A DNA stretch of 64,000 nt from Vibrio sinaloensis. GTDB lineage: Bacteria > Pseudomonadota > Gammaproteobacteria > Enterobacterales > Vibrionaceae. The first letter of the stretch is position 1. Every line of letters begins with the position of its first letter. Location: NCBI RefSeq assembly GCF_000808535.1, contig NZ_JWLV01000017.1, forward strand, positions 1 through 64,000, in the 5' to 3' direction. Under the pieces are notes generated by a model. It was not told the origin of the DNA, did not search any database, and saw only the letters and a list, made by a program, of their open reading frames with translations. Shown here one piece after another: positions 45,392-54,016 of this stretch. Position numbers and translations under genes: made by a program.

Positions 45392-46489
45392 TTACGGTTT
45401 TATCTTGTGCGCTTGAATCCCCAACTTGATCATGGCGTTTTTATCGACTTGCTCTGCATAGTTTGCGAGTGATTGAAAATCCTTACTCGACCATGAAGAC
45501 TTGGTTCGGATAGCACTCGGCAGTTTATCAAACGCGTCTTCTTCGTCTGCCGCGATGAAGCTGACTGAGAGCCACTGCTCTATGGGCTGGTTATTGTCAA
45601 AGGTCTCACTCAACTGCAGGCGGTGAGAAGCCGTTGGATAATTGGGCATCAAGGACAAGGACAAATGGTAGTCACGATAGATAAGTGCCCACTTGTTTGG
45701 CAGGCGTTTGCTGCTGTCCCACCAAATGCCGTCGAGCTGTTGGATTTTCTCCTTGGTGACCGATTTCGTTACCGCGTTGAGCTCGGATAACGCCGTTTCT
45801 AGTGCGTAGTCCATGGCCGCTGAAAACTGCTTGGTGTTTAGCGTTGGGGCCGCGATTAATATCTGTTTCGCGAGATGGGCGCCAAGCATGTTGGAGTACA
45901 AATCTTCCGATGAGAAAGCCGAAGCGAGCTCATCAAAACCGCCGACAGAAACCATACCAAACCATTGCGCAATTTCGTGCCATTGCGCTAAGCGAAAGGC
46001 GGTTAATGCGGCGGCCTCGGCACTGTAGGTGATTTTCTGCTCTTTACTCAGTGGCTGCGTTTGCGGGTGCCAAGTTACGCGGCGAAGTCTCAATTCTGCA
46101 GGTAAGTCGATGCGATGAGACGTACCCAAATAGCCTTGGTTGAGCTGAAAAATGTAGTAAGTGTAGTCAGCTGTATCACGAACATGCGCCGTGTCGATAA
46201 AACCGCCCTGCTTGGTAAACACAAGCCCGTTGGTTTCATCCGCTAGCCCGAGCAAACTGCCGGAGATAGAAGCGCTGCCATCATTGTAGTGATGGTCGCC
46301 GACACTGCCTTTATCGACGACATTCTCTAGGGAGAAGAAAGGCACTGGCACGCTACCAAGTTGAGCTTTAAGATCCACACCGAATGCGCAGCACGGTCGA
46401 ACACCGACAGGCGCGTTAAGCTCGTTTGCGTGAACGTTAAGCCCCATGACCGCAATCACGGCAAGGAGGATAATTTTTAATCTTCCCAC
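45392..46489 (-). CDS. DUF4056 periplasmic protein
   Basis: A 365-residue protein with a signal peptide (IILLAVIAVMGLNVHA) followed by RPCCAFG. The conserved core reads GGFIDTAHVRDTADYT (about 95-110) and AQWHEIAQWFGM (about 168-179), resembling DUF4056 proteins. The HE pair in the second motif and the His/Asp residues of the first could form a metal or hydrolytic site, but no activity is known. It is the last gene of a three-gene outer-envelope operon, starting two bases after the barrel gene. Confidence 0.75.
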   Translation of the reverse strand: MGRLKIILLAVIAVMGLNVHANELNAPVGVRPCCAFGVDLKAQLGSVPVPFFSLENVVDKGSVGDHHYNDGSASISGSLLGLADETNGLVFTKQGGFIDTAHVRDTADYTYYIFQLNQGYLGTSHRIDLPAELRLRRVTWHPQTQPLSKEQKITYSAEAAALTAFRLAQWHEIAQWFGMVSVGGFDELASAFSSEDLYSNMLGAHLAKQILIAAPTLNTKQFSAAMDYALETALSELNAVTKSVTKEKIQQLDGIWWDSSKRLPNKWALIYRDYHLSLSLMPNYPTASHRLQLSETFDNNQPIEQWLSVSFIAADEEDAFDKLPSAIRTKSSWSSKDFQSLANYAEQVDKNAMIKLGIQAHKIKP

Positions 46490-46491
46490 GT

Positions 46492-47613
46492 CTAAAATGC
46501 CTCATTGACTTGAAAATAAAATCCGCTGCTCTCTTTGCCAACACCTAAATCAACACGGACGTTAATTTTGGCTTTGAACGCAAATCGATAGCCGACGCCA
46601 ATAGACGGCAACCAGCGATCTTCAAACAGGGCTTGATAGCTTGGCGCCACATTCCCAGCCCCCAACCAAGCAACCATACCGTGTCGGCCAGTCAGTGTTC
46701 GGCGCAGCTCGATTTGCGTCGATAACTGATGCTTGTCGCGATATTGGCCTTGGTAATAGCCACGCATACGTTTGTCGTCGCCAAGCTGGGCATAGTCAAA
46801 CCAAGGGGCGTCGCCAAAAATGGATTGTGAATAGACTTCCATCGCCAACACGGTGTTGGCGTCGAATTGAGCGTAGTGCCTTGCATTGATGGTGAGGTGA
46901 TCGTAGCTTTGCTCGCTGCCAACGACGCCACGGTTAGCTATCCATTCAATATCGATAAACTGTCCGCGACTTGGGTTTGGTTCAAAGTCTCGGCTGTCAA
47001 ACTCCATCCCCAGCACAACCCCGCTGCTGGTGGCGTCTTTAAGGCCGGGTACCAGTGGTTTGTTGTCCACCTCTTCCATATGACGATAAGAGTGCCATTT
47101 GAAACCTGCCTTGACGTAAACATGGTCTGCGACTTCTAAAGCCAACTTTGGGTTAATCAGTAACTTTTGACCTTGATACGGGGTTTTGTTGGCATTGTCC
47201 TGCGCTGATTGCTTGCCGATTCCCCAATAATAACCGGGCTCGTGACTGATCCAGGCTTCACCAAGCAGTCGCAGCGAGTCTTGTTGCAAGTATGTTCGAT
47301 TGTTAATGCCCAGCCCGTATGAACCAGACGTAGAGCCGTATGACGTCACAGTTAACGTTGAATAGGGAACACCGGTTTGCCAATCCATGGGGCGATAAAG
47401 TCCGACGGCGGCCACGCCAATACCCAGCCCTTGCTCAGGGTTGACGAATGGACCGGGCAGTACGCCCCAATCGATAAGCTTAGTGTGATCGACCGTTTCA
47501 CTAGAGCCTAGCTGAGTAAGCAGCGTGTCTATCCAATCGTTGTCTTCCTCGTTCGCTAGGCTGGCTGGTACAAACAGTAGCGCCGCAATTGCAAGGGTAA
47601 GTTTTGCTTTCAT
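46492..47613 (-). CDS. BamA/TamA-like outer-membrane barrel protein without POTRA domains
   Basis: A 373-residue protein with a signal peptide (TLAIAALLFVPASLA) and then about 340 residues of alternating amphipathic beta strands. GPFVNPEQGLGIGVAAVGLY near the start and the late GDDKRMRGYYQGQYRD resemble the Omp85 barrel, where an RGY-type motif packs against the barrel wall. There is no room for POTRA domains. It ends in a terminal Phe, as expected for barrel assembly (the C-terminus is VNEAF). Confidence 0.82.
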   Translation of the reverse strand: MKAKLTLAIAALLFVPASLANEEDNDWIDTLLTQLGSSETVDHTKLIDWGVLPGPFVNPEQGLGIGVAAVGLYRPMDWQTGVPYSTLTVTSYGSTSGSYGLGINNRTYLQQDSLRLLGEAWISHEPGYYWGIGKQSAQDNANKTPYQGQKLLINPKLALEVADHVYVKAGFKWHSYRHMEEVDNKPLVPGLKDATSSGVVLGMEFDSRDFEPNPSRGQFIDIEWIANRGVVGSEQSYDHLTINARHYAQFDANTVLAMEVYSQSIFGDAPWFDYAQLGDDKRMRGYYQGQYRDKHQLSTQIELRRTLTGRHGMVAWLGAGNVAPSYQALFEDRWLPSIGVGYRFAFKAKINVRVDLGVGKESSGFYFQVNEAF

Positions 47614-47621
47614 ATCGCCTC

Positions 47622-48488
47622 CTAGAATCGGCGATCCAGTGAGAGGAACACACTTTGCCGTTCACCAAAGCCCGCTTCACCCAAAACGTACCAGTTGGGA
47701 GACAGTTGATATTGAAAGCCTGCCAATGTGTTCCAAGGAGAGGTTAAATGCTGTTTGACTTCGAATTGGCCTTGTAGACCGCTGAAGTTGCCACCGAGAT
47801 CTGCGATCGAGCCGGTTAAGTATTGTTCGACATTTTGGTACATGCCGCCCACCCAAACGCGCAGTGGAACGCCCGTGTTGTGGAAGTCGTAACCGATACG
47901 AGGAGAGACCACTATGGCGTCAATGGTGCCATCGACAACCGTCAAAGTGGTTTGGGTATAACTTGCATCAACCAGTGAAAACCAGTTGTCCACTCCACCC
48001 GCAAGGACCATCCCAGCGCCAAAGGTATAGCCGTCGAGATCCAATCGGAAGTCATTAATCTTGGTATTGAGCAAAGGCTTCTCGGTGTTTTTTATTCCCA
48101 CCGAGACGTTCACATCCGTTTCAGAATAGCCGTCTAACTTCCCCGCCAATGCATACAGGTTAAGGAATGGGAATAGCCAGACATCCGCTCGGAGAGTGAC
48201 GACGTTGGTGACCTGTTTTCCGGGCTCGGCTTCCATTTGGATATCTGCGTACTTGTCGATCAGCTTGTCGAGCAGGGGGCGACCCACCTTTAAATTGTTT
48301 AAGCCGATGGAGTCAACGTTGATGCCTTGTTGCATCCCCATGTAACTGAGATTGAAACCAATAGGCTTTGGTAGCTCATAGCCTAGAGCCTGTGCTTGCT
48401 CCTTCCAAATAGGAAGTGAAATCGAGTCAGCGAAAGCGTAAGAAGAGAATAGGCTGCAAGCAGTAAGAAGAAAGAAGCTGCGTTTCAT
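47622..48488 (-). CDS. Putative outer-membrane beta-barrel protein
   Basis: A 288-residue protein with a signal peptide (FFLLTACSLFSSYAFA). Its body is built of alternating strands and ends with LDRRF, a terminal Phe typical of barrels. It is the first gene of the operon with the Omp85-like and DUF4056 genes and faces the TetR gene. The cysteine in its signal is not followed by a good lipobox, so it is unlikely to be a lipoprotein. The family is not recognised. Confidence 0.75.
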   Translation of the reverse strand: MKRSFFLLTACSLFSSYAFADSISLPIWKEQAQALGYELPKPIGFNLSYMGMQQGINVDSIGLNNLKVGRPLLDKLIDKYADIQMEAEPGKQVTNVVTLRADVWLFPFLNLYALAGKLDGYSETDVNVSVGIKNTEKPLLNTKINDFRLDLDGYTFGAGMVLAGGVDNWFSLVDASYTQTTLTVVDGTIDAIVVSPRIGYDFHNTGVPLRVWVGGMYQNVEQYLTGSIADLGGNFSGLQGQFEVKQHLTSPWNTLAGFQYQLSPNWYVLGEAGFGERQSVFLSLDRRF

Positions 48489-48652
48489 AGTGTCGTCAAT
48501 GCGTGTAACGAGGACTCTGCGGGTCAGACCCGTGCTTATACGTGAGCCGTTACGAAGTAATCAAGCCGCCAAAACCGTGTTTGGACGATCCTAGGTGAGC
48601 CAGCAAGGCGCCGACTCGATAAAAAGTGAGCGCATCATACTCCTCAAATCAA

Positions 48653-48678
48653 AAAAGTAAACTTTAAAGTATACTTTT
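48653..48678. promoter_or_regulatory. Candidate TetR operator, 26-bp dyad
   Basis: AAAAGTAAACTTT joined directly to AAAGTATACTTTT: two 13-base arms with a single mismatch and no spacer. It lies 56 bases before the TetR ATG and 165 bases before the divergent barrel gene. Its size and place suit autoregulation and control of the operon. Confidence 0.65.
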
Positions 48679-48733
48679 AGTTGTTCTCGCTTATAATCCG
48701 CGCTCTTTGAGCTGAAGATGGAAGAATCTGCCC

Positions 48734-49333
48734 ATGAAATTGTCCGATAGAAAGCGACTCGCGTTGATTGAAAGTGCGCAGGCGGAATTTATCGAGTTTG
48801 GCTATGCTGCCGCGAACATGGATCGTGTTTGCGAACGCGCTCAAACGTCGAAACGAACCCTTTATCGGCATTTTTCGAGCAAGGAAGTGCTGTTCTTTGC
48901 CGCGGTCAAATCGGCGCTCACGGCCCGTGATGACGCGTTGGCGCTAATCTACACCCCGTCGATTTCTGTGGAGCAACAACTTGCCGACTATCTCTTACAA
49001 AAGCTGGACTTCCTCTACCATGATTTTGGTATGCCATTGGCAAAGATGGTGATAGGCGAATTTATTCGAGCGCCAGAATTGTCGGAAAAGTATCTTCATC
49101 AACTGCAAAACCACGACGATAAGCTCGAGCAGTGGTTTGCCGATGCCATCGAAGATCGCAAACTCAAAATGCAAGATCCTGCCCAGATGAGCAGTATGCT
49201 AATGTGCCTATTGAACGGGAATTTCATGTGGCCTCAGTTGGTCGCGAACCAAGAGATTCCGTCTCGTGAACGTAGAAAACAGATCATTGCGGATATTGTA
49301 CAGCTGTTTCTCGATGGTTATCGCTGTCATTAA
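48734..49333 (+). CDS. TetR/AcrR-family regulator of the outer-membrane operon
   Basis: A 199-residue regulator with the helix-turn-helix ANMDRVCERAQTSKRTLYRHFSSKE (about residues 24-48) and a C-terminal ligand domain of the AcrR type. It is divergent from the three-gene envelope operon with a dyad between them. SD-like GAAGATGGAAG precedes the ATG. Confidence 0.88.
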   Translation: MKLSDRKRLALIESAQAEFIEFGYAAANMDRVCERAQTSKRTLYRHFSSKEVLFFAAVKSALTARDDALALIYTPSISVEQQLADYLLQKLDFLYHDFGMPLAKMVIGEFIRAPELSEKYLHQLQNHDDKLEQWFADAIEDRKLKMQDPAQMSSMLMCLLNGNFMWPQLVANQEIPSRERRKQIIADIVQLFLDGYRCH

Positions 49334-49357
49334 CTCCGCCAAGATAAGGAAAAAGTG

Positions 49358-49681
49358 ATGATTAAAACTACAACTTCAGTCGTGGAAGGAAAGCCTGTAC
49401 AAGATTATTTGGGTGTGGTTGTTGGCGAAGCCATCTTGGGCGCGAACATTTTTAAAGACATGTTTGGTGCCATTCGTGATGTGGTTGGCGGACGTTCAGG
49501 TGCGTATGAGCGGGAAATGGGCCGCGCACGTGAAATTGCGTTCCAAGAAATGGAAGAGCAAGCTCGCTCAATGGGCGCGGACGGCATTGTCGGTATCGAT
49601 ATCGATTATGAAGTGATTGGCAGTGGCGGCAGTATGATGATGGTCAGTGTCAGTGGTACTGCGGTGAAATTTAAGGTCTAA
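49358..49681 (+). CDS. YbjQ/UPF0145 family protein
   Basis: A 107-residue protein with the YbjQ pattern: [27 protein letters not shown], then [34 protein letters not shown]. The family forms homopentamers of unknown function. The ATG at 49358 has AAGGA 7 bases upstream; a GTG one codon earlier is too close. Confidence 0.88.
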   Translation: MIKTTTSVVEGKPVQDYLGVVVGEAILGANIFKDMFGAIRDVVGGRSGAYEREMGRAREIAFQEMEEQARSMGADGIVGIDIDYEVIGSGGSMMMVSVSGTAVKFKV

Positions 49682-49714
49682 TACCGCAATTAATGTGAAG
49701 CTAGGAATAGAACT

Positions 49715-50173
49715 ATGAAAATTTGGGTTGATGCGGATGCGTGTCCTGTTGTGGTAAGAGATATTCTATTTCGAGCTTCTGAGCGAACTGGTGTGGAGGT
49801 GACCTTGGTGGCGAATCAGTTCATCCGCACACCAGCCTCACCAAAAGTAACCATGCTGCAAGTTCAGGCTGGCTTTGACGTCGCCGACAACGAAATTGTG
49901 AAGCGGTGTGAGCCGGGTGATTTGGTGATCACCAGTGATATCCCACTGGCGGATGAAGTCATCACCAAAGGTGGCCACGCGTTAAGTTCTCGTGGCGAGA
50001 TGTTCACCAAAGAGAACATCAAATCACGGCTCAACATCCGAGACTTTATGGAAACTATGCGCAGCAGTGGCATTCAAACTGGTGGCCCAGCGCCGTTAAG
50101 CCAAGCGGATCGCCAGCAATTTGCCAATCACTTGGATAAATGGTTAGTGCAGTGGCAAAGAGCCCAAAAGTAA
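49715..50173 (+). CDS. yaiI: YaiI/YqxD family protein (UPF0178)
   Basis: A 152-residue protein with the N-terminal [21 protein letters not shown] and a PIN-like acidic core ([22 protein letters not shown]). Its fold suggests nuclease activity, but none is confirmed. It follows ybjQ by 33 bases and ends at a terminator. Confidence 0.9.
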   Translation: MKIWVDADACPVVVRDILFRASERTGVEVTLVANQFIRTPASPKVTMLQVQAGFDVADNEIVKRCEPGDLVITSDIPLADEVITKGGHALSSRGEMFTKENIKSRLNIRDFMETMRSSGIQTGGPAPLSQADRQQFANHLDKWLVQWQRAQK

Positions 50174-50187
50174 CGAAGATAATAACG

Positions 50188-50211
50188 AAAGGACGCACAG
50201 CGTCCTTTTTC
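50188..50211 (+). terminator. Terminator after yaiI
   Basis: AAAGGACG, loop CACAG, CGTCCTTT and further T residues. Confidence 0.85.
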
Positions 50212-50343
50212 TTTATCACTCTATTTATCGAGTATCGGTAGCGTGTACAGCCATATTGAACTTGGATCTAACCCTCAGTTTCATTAAATTCAGTTAACAA
50301 AAATGTAACGTTTGGCCTTTTGGAACTCAAAGTACTACTTCTT

Positions 50344-50447
50344 GAGACTGGAAAATTCGCCAGTTTCACTCCTGATTTTTAACGCTTAGATTGAAAATGC
50401 TTGCTGAGTTTTTGCTCAGTGATGCGGCCGATACTGGAATCCAGTAT
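50344..50447 (+). promoter_or_regulatory. Three consecutive hairpins in the collagenase leader
   Basis: GAGACTGG with CCAGTTTC (50344-50367), CTGAG with CTCAG (50404-50419), and ATACTGG with CCAGTAT around a three-base loop (50431-50447). The first and third share the ACTGG/CCAGT core. They lie between the yaiI terminator and the collagenase start. They could be RNA structures or protein-binding dyads. Confidence 0.45.
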
Positions 50448-50475
50448 TTCAACAAATCAATCAAGAGTTATTAAG

Positions 50476-53004
50476 ATGGAACTTAGAAAAATAACAGTTG
50501 CAGTGATTGGTGCACTTTGCACTGCGCCCGTATTTGCTGTCAGTGAACCGACGCCTCAAATTGTCGATAGAGCCGTTCATTTTGATCATGACCACGAAGT
50601 TCAGCACGGTATTGAGGATCATAAACCTCAATATTCTCCGCAAAAGAGCCTGCCTCTGAAACCAAAACCTGAACCGACCATCGAGGACGTGTCTCCCTTT
50701 AATGCGTTGAGCGCAGGAACCTCAGCGTTGCAAGGACCAGAGGTTTCATCGGCGTTGCCTTGCGATGTGAACGCTTTTAATACCAGTAACAGCTCAACAC
50801 TCATTACGCAAATTACAGGACAAGGCGCTCAATGTGTAAATGAGTTGTTTTCAGCGTCTAGCGACATCCAACGCGTCGCATTCAGTTCGAGCAATATGTA
50901 CCAAGTAGCGAAGCATACCTCTTCATTATCTCGATCGTATCGAGGTGGTGGCAGCGACGATCTCGAAGCGTTATTTTTATATCTGCGAGCAGGCTACTAT
51001 GCCGAGTTTTATGACAACAGCATCAACTTCGCCTCTTGGGTTCAGCCCGCGGTAAAAGAAGCGGTTGATTCATTCGTGAACAGCGGCAGCTTTTACGAAA
51101 ACAGCGATCCACACGGCAAAGTGCTTGGCGAAGTGATAACCACGATGGATAGCGCCGGTCTTCAGCATGATTACTTGGGCGTTGTCACTGAGTGGTTAAA
51201 CCGCTGGGACAGAAGCTATGCGCAAAACTGGTATATGCGCAATGCCGTCAACGGAGTCTTTACGGTCTTGTTTGGCGGTCAGTGGAATGATCAGTTTGTC
51301 AGTCAGATTGGATCTCAAACGGGTTTGGTTGAGGCACTGTCGCAATTTGCATTGAATCGAAACTCAATTGGCCAAGCCGATGAATTTATGACGGCGAATG
51401 CGGGGCGAGAGTTAGGGCGTTTAACTCAATACAAAAATACCAGCATCGCCCCGTCTGTCGTGGGTAAACTGCGTCAAATATTTGATCAATACCAAATGTA
51501 TGGTTACGGCGATAGTGTTTGGCTCGCGACCGCGGATTCCTCTTCTTACTATGTCGACTGTTCAGAGTTTGGGATTTGTAACTTTGATCAAGAGCTGAAG
51601 TCATTAGTGTTATCGCAAACCTACGTGTGTAGCGACACGATACGTATTCTTTCGCAAAACATGACGCCAGAGCAGCATCGAGCCGCGTGTAGCAAGATGG
51701 GGTACGAAGAAGGCTATTTCCATCAACGACTTGAAACGGGTCGTGTTCCTGTACCTGACGATCACAATATTCAATTGCAAGTGAACATTTTTGATAGCGA
51801 TGACGACTACGGCAAATACGCTGGGCCAATCTTCGACATCGATACCAACAATGGCGGGATGTACTTAGAAGGCGAGCCCGGCACACCCGGCAACATTCCT
51901 AACTTTATTGCCTATGAGGCGTCTTACGCCAACGCGGATCATTTTGTCTGGAACTTAGAGCATGAATATGTCCACTACCTCGACGGACGATTTGATTTGT
52001 ATGGAGGGTTTAATCATCCGACAGAGAAGGTCGTTTGGTGGGCTGAGGGCGTCGCAGAGTATGTTGCGAACGAAGATAACAACCCGAGAGCCCTCGAAAC
52101 CATCATGGATGGTTCGACCTACACCCTAGCGGAAATATTTGAAACCACGTATGACGGGTTCGATGTTGATCGCATCTATCGTTGGGGCTATCTCGCGGTG
52201 CGATTTATGTTCGAGCGCCATATGAACGAAGTGAATGCAATGTTGGCGGACACTCGTCAAGGAAACTGGTCGGCATACAAAGCGACCATCACTCAATGGG
52301 CGAACCTGTATCAAAGTGAGTTTGAGCAGTGGCAACAGCAGTTGGTCAACGGTGGGGGCGGTGCACTGACGCCTCCTACCGCGGCAATCTCTATGGTTAG
52401 CGAGGGGAAAGTGAATGAAACCATTACATTCGGCAGCTCACGTAGCACGGACTCAGACGGTCAAATTGTCCACTACTTCTGGGAATTTGGTGACGGCGCG
52501 ACAAGTACCGAGGCCAATCCGACGCACCAATTCAGCCGTGCGGGTACCTACACGGTACGTTTGACCATCACAGATAATGACGGTTTGACGGCGAGTACCT
52601 ACGCGAGCATCACTATTACCGAGGATCAGGCTGGCGGTAACAACCAACTGCCACAAGATTGTGCCGTTCGTCCTAAAGTGGGTGGTGGGCAGCTAACGGC
52701 TGGAGAACCTGTCTGTTTGGCAAGTCAATCAACTATTTGGCTAGCCATTCCAGCGGTGAACGAGTATCGCTCAATGTCTATTACCTCTGCCAATGGAACG
52801 GGTGATCTGAAGTTGGAATACAGCAACTTTAGCTGGCCAAATAGCTACGGCTCGAATTTGCACGGCTGGTCGGCGAACCCGGGCAACAGTGAATGCATTA
52901 CGATTGTTGGCCAAGCAAACTACTGGGGCTATTTAAAAGTTTCCGGTGAGTTCGACAATGCCGCCCTGGTCGTTGATTTTGATAGCGAAGGCTGTCGTCA
53001 CTGA
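50476..53004 (+). CDS. Secreted collagenase, peptidase family M9
   Basis: An 842-residue metalloprotease. It has a signal peptide (VAVIGALCTAPVFAV), an N-terminal activator domain (about 90-400) and the catalytic domain with HEYVH (496-500) and the likely third ligand Glu528 in GVAEYV. A PKD domain (about 635-715; FWEFGDGATS) and a C-terminal pre-peptidase-type domain (about 728-842) follow. It should degrade collagen or gelatin outside the cell. An in-frame ATG at 50401 is rejected because the signal peptide begins at 50476, although only a weak AAGAG ribosome-binding site is visible. Confidence 0.92.
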   Translation: MELRKITVAVIGALCTAPVFAVSEPTPQIVDRAVHFDHDHEVQHGIEDHKPQYSPQKSLPLKPKPEPTIEDVSPFNALSAGTSALQGPEVSSALPCDVNAFNTSNSSTLITQITGQGAQCVNELFSASSDIQRVAFSSSNMYQVAKHTSSLSRSYRGGGSDDLEALFLYLRAGYYAEFYDNSINFASWVQPAVKEAVDSFVNSGSFYENSDPHGKVLGEVITTMDSAGLQHDYLGVVTEWLNRWDRSYAQNWYMRNAVNGVFTVLFGGQWNDQFVSQIGSQTGLVEALSQFALNRNSIGQADEFMTANAGRELGRLTQYKNTSIAPSVVGKLRQIFDQYQMYGYGDSVWLATADSSSYYVDCSEFGICNFDQELKSLVLSQTYVCSDTIRILSQNMTPEQHRAACSKMGYEEGYFHQRLETGRVPVPDDHNIQLQVNIFDSDDDYGKYAGPIFDIDTNNGGMYLEGEPGTPGNIPNFIAYEASYANADHFVWNLEHEYVHYLDGRFDLYGGFNHPTEKVVWWAEGVAEYVANEDNNPRALETIMDGSTYTLAEIFETTYDGFDVDRIYRWGYLAVRFMFERHMNEVNAMLADTRQGNWSAYKATITQWANLYQSEFEQWQQQLVNGGGGALTPPTAAISMVSEGKVNETITFGSSRSTDSDGQIVHYFWEFGDGATSTEANPTHQFSRAGTYTVRLTITDNDGLTASTYASITITEDQAGGNNQLPQDCAVRPKVGGGQLTAGEPVCLASQSTIWLAIPAVNEYRSMSITSANGTGDLKLEYSNFSWPNSYGSNLHGWSANPGNSECITIVGQANYWGYLKVSGEFDNAALVVDFDSEGCRH

Positions 53005-53025
53005 TTGCTTTACCTCCTTACGGAT

Positions 53026-53053
53026 AGCCCAGCTTCTGTTGGGCTTTTTTTAT
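53026..53053 (+). terminator. Terminator after the collagenase gene
   Basis: AGCCCA, an 8-base loop, TGGGCT and seven T residues. Confidence 0.85.
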
Positions 53054-53093
53054 TAGCCAGAAGGGGGCGTTTAAGCAAGTCACATATTTGAAT

Positions 53094-53199
53094 TTACAAT
53101 GTAAAGCGGTGGTTGGCGGGCTTTATAAAGCAATCGCTTACGTCCCTTACAAAATTCAACTTTATAAATGTCTCTCGCTTACATGGCCTTACAGTGTAA
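53094..53199. promoter_or_regulatory. Paired TTACANTGTAA palindromes
   Basis: TTACAATGTAA (53094-53104) and TTACAGTGTAA (53189-53199) are 11-base palindromes 95 bases apart. Between and around them TCGCTTAC-type segments repeat (near 53135 and 53175), each followed shortly by CTTACA. They may be operator copies of one regulator upstream of the RNA promoter. Confidence 0.4.
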
Positions 53200-53207
53200 G
53201 GGGGGAT

Positions 53208-53238
53208 TTATTGATACTATTATCCGCGTTGATACTTT
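53208..53238 (+). promoter_or_regulatory. Putative promoter with LuxR/SmcR-like half-palindrome
   Basis: TTATTGATACTATTATC (53208-53224) keeps the whole left half and the TTATC of the quorum-sensing LuxR/HapR/SmcR consensus. TTGATA (53211-53216) could be a -35 box, with TACTTT (53233-53238) 16 bases downstream as -10. Confidence 0.45.
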
Positions 53239-53244
53239 GCCTCA

Positions 53245-53473
53245 CCGAGAATTGCTGAGACATGAAAACAGTTGATGTTCCAATAGGAGCGAGATAGCTG
53301 GAGAAATGTGGATTTGATTCAGGTAGCGCGATTATTGTTCAAAATGTAATTTACCGTTGGTAACTTCTCTTTGTGGGCAAGGATGCCCCAAGGTTTTATG
53401 GAACTTGGAATCCGTTTGAGTGTTTAGCTCAATGGCCGATTGACTATTCTGTCAGTCAATCGGCCATGATTTT
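53245..53473 (+). ncRNA. Candidate small non-coding RNA with CsrA-type hairpin
   Basis: After the collagenase terminator, the next 400 bases contain no ORF of note but end in a second strong plus-strand terminator. A transcript of about 230 bases from the promoter at 53211-53238 would contain six GGA motifs. One is exposed as the tetraloop of GGGCA-AGGA-TGCCC (53375-53388), a shape CsrA binds. Another hairpin, TTACC-GTT-GGTAA, is at 53351-53363. It matches no RNA family I recognise; the GGA count is well below that of CsrB. The start is estimated from the promoter. Confidence 0.45.
53432..53473 (+). terminator. Strong plus-strand terminator of an RNA unit
   Basis: ATGGCCGATTGACT (53432-53445) and AGTCAATCGGCCAT (53454-53467) are perfect complements with an 8-base loop, followed by GATTTTTCTC on the plus strand. 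The minus-strand exit has no T run, so it is not built for the convergent lipoprotein gene. Confidence 0.75.
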
Positions 53474-53485
53474 TCTCTTCTTTCT

Positions 53486-54016
53486 TTACTCTACTGTTAA
53501 CGCAACATAGTTGGTCACAAACGGCTGAATGGTTATTTCGTTCGCCACGTAGTAGCTGTCACCCGTTCCTTTTGATTTCATCTTGAAATAGTACGTACCT
53601 GAAGCAATAGAGATATCTTTGTTGTAATTGGTGTTAAATGTGATCGGTTTTTCGACTAGCCAGCCCTCTTTTGTCACTTCAAAGATAAAGCCCTCACAGC
53701 CGATAGAGCCGATACGCGGATGAACACAGCTCTCTAAGACAAGCTCTGTTTTTGATTTTGGGTTCTTTTCGGTTCTCGTGAGCTCAATGTTGCCGTAGTT
53801 TTTCTTCAAGCGTGTTGCTTGTGTGGTGTACATGCTCTCTTTCTCGACACTGTAGCTCTTACCGTTTTTGACGACGGTACCGTTACTGCTGCTGACGGAG
53901 CCCAAGACTCCGTTAATTGCGCCATTGACGCCGTCGCTGACGGCATCATTGATATCGTTACTTGAACAGCCTGCGAGTGTCAGTGTGGTTGCAAATGCCA
54001 ACGCGAAATGTTTCAT
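53486..54016 (-). CDS. Lipoprotein of unknown function
   Basis: A 176-residue protein with a signal peptide and lipobox LAGC (Cys16), then a Gly/Ser/Asn-rich linker (NDAVSDGVNGAINGVLGSVSSSNG) and a beta-rich domain with one cysteine pair (LESCVHPRIGSIGCEG). The ATG at 54016 has AAGGAT upstream; a longer frame from 54073 would spoil the signal peptide. It stands alone and is not recognised. Confidence 0.75.
   Translation of the reverse strand: MKHFALAFATTLTLAGCSSNDINDAVSDGVNGAINGVLGSVSSSNGTVVKNGKSYSVEKESMYTTQATRLKKNYGNIELTRTEKNPKSKTELVLESCVHPRIGSIGCEGFIFEVTKEGWLVEKPITFNTNYNKDISIASGTYYFKMKSKGTGDSYYVANEITIQPFVTNYVALTVE

Noticed and set aside
53245..53473. A c-di-GMP-I riboswitch (partial match AGGTAGCG)
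   Set aside because: The rest of the GEMM consensus is missing and no gene follows on the plus strand.
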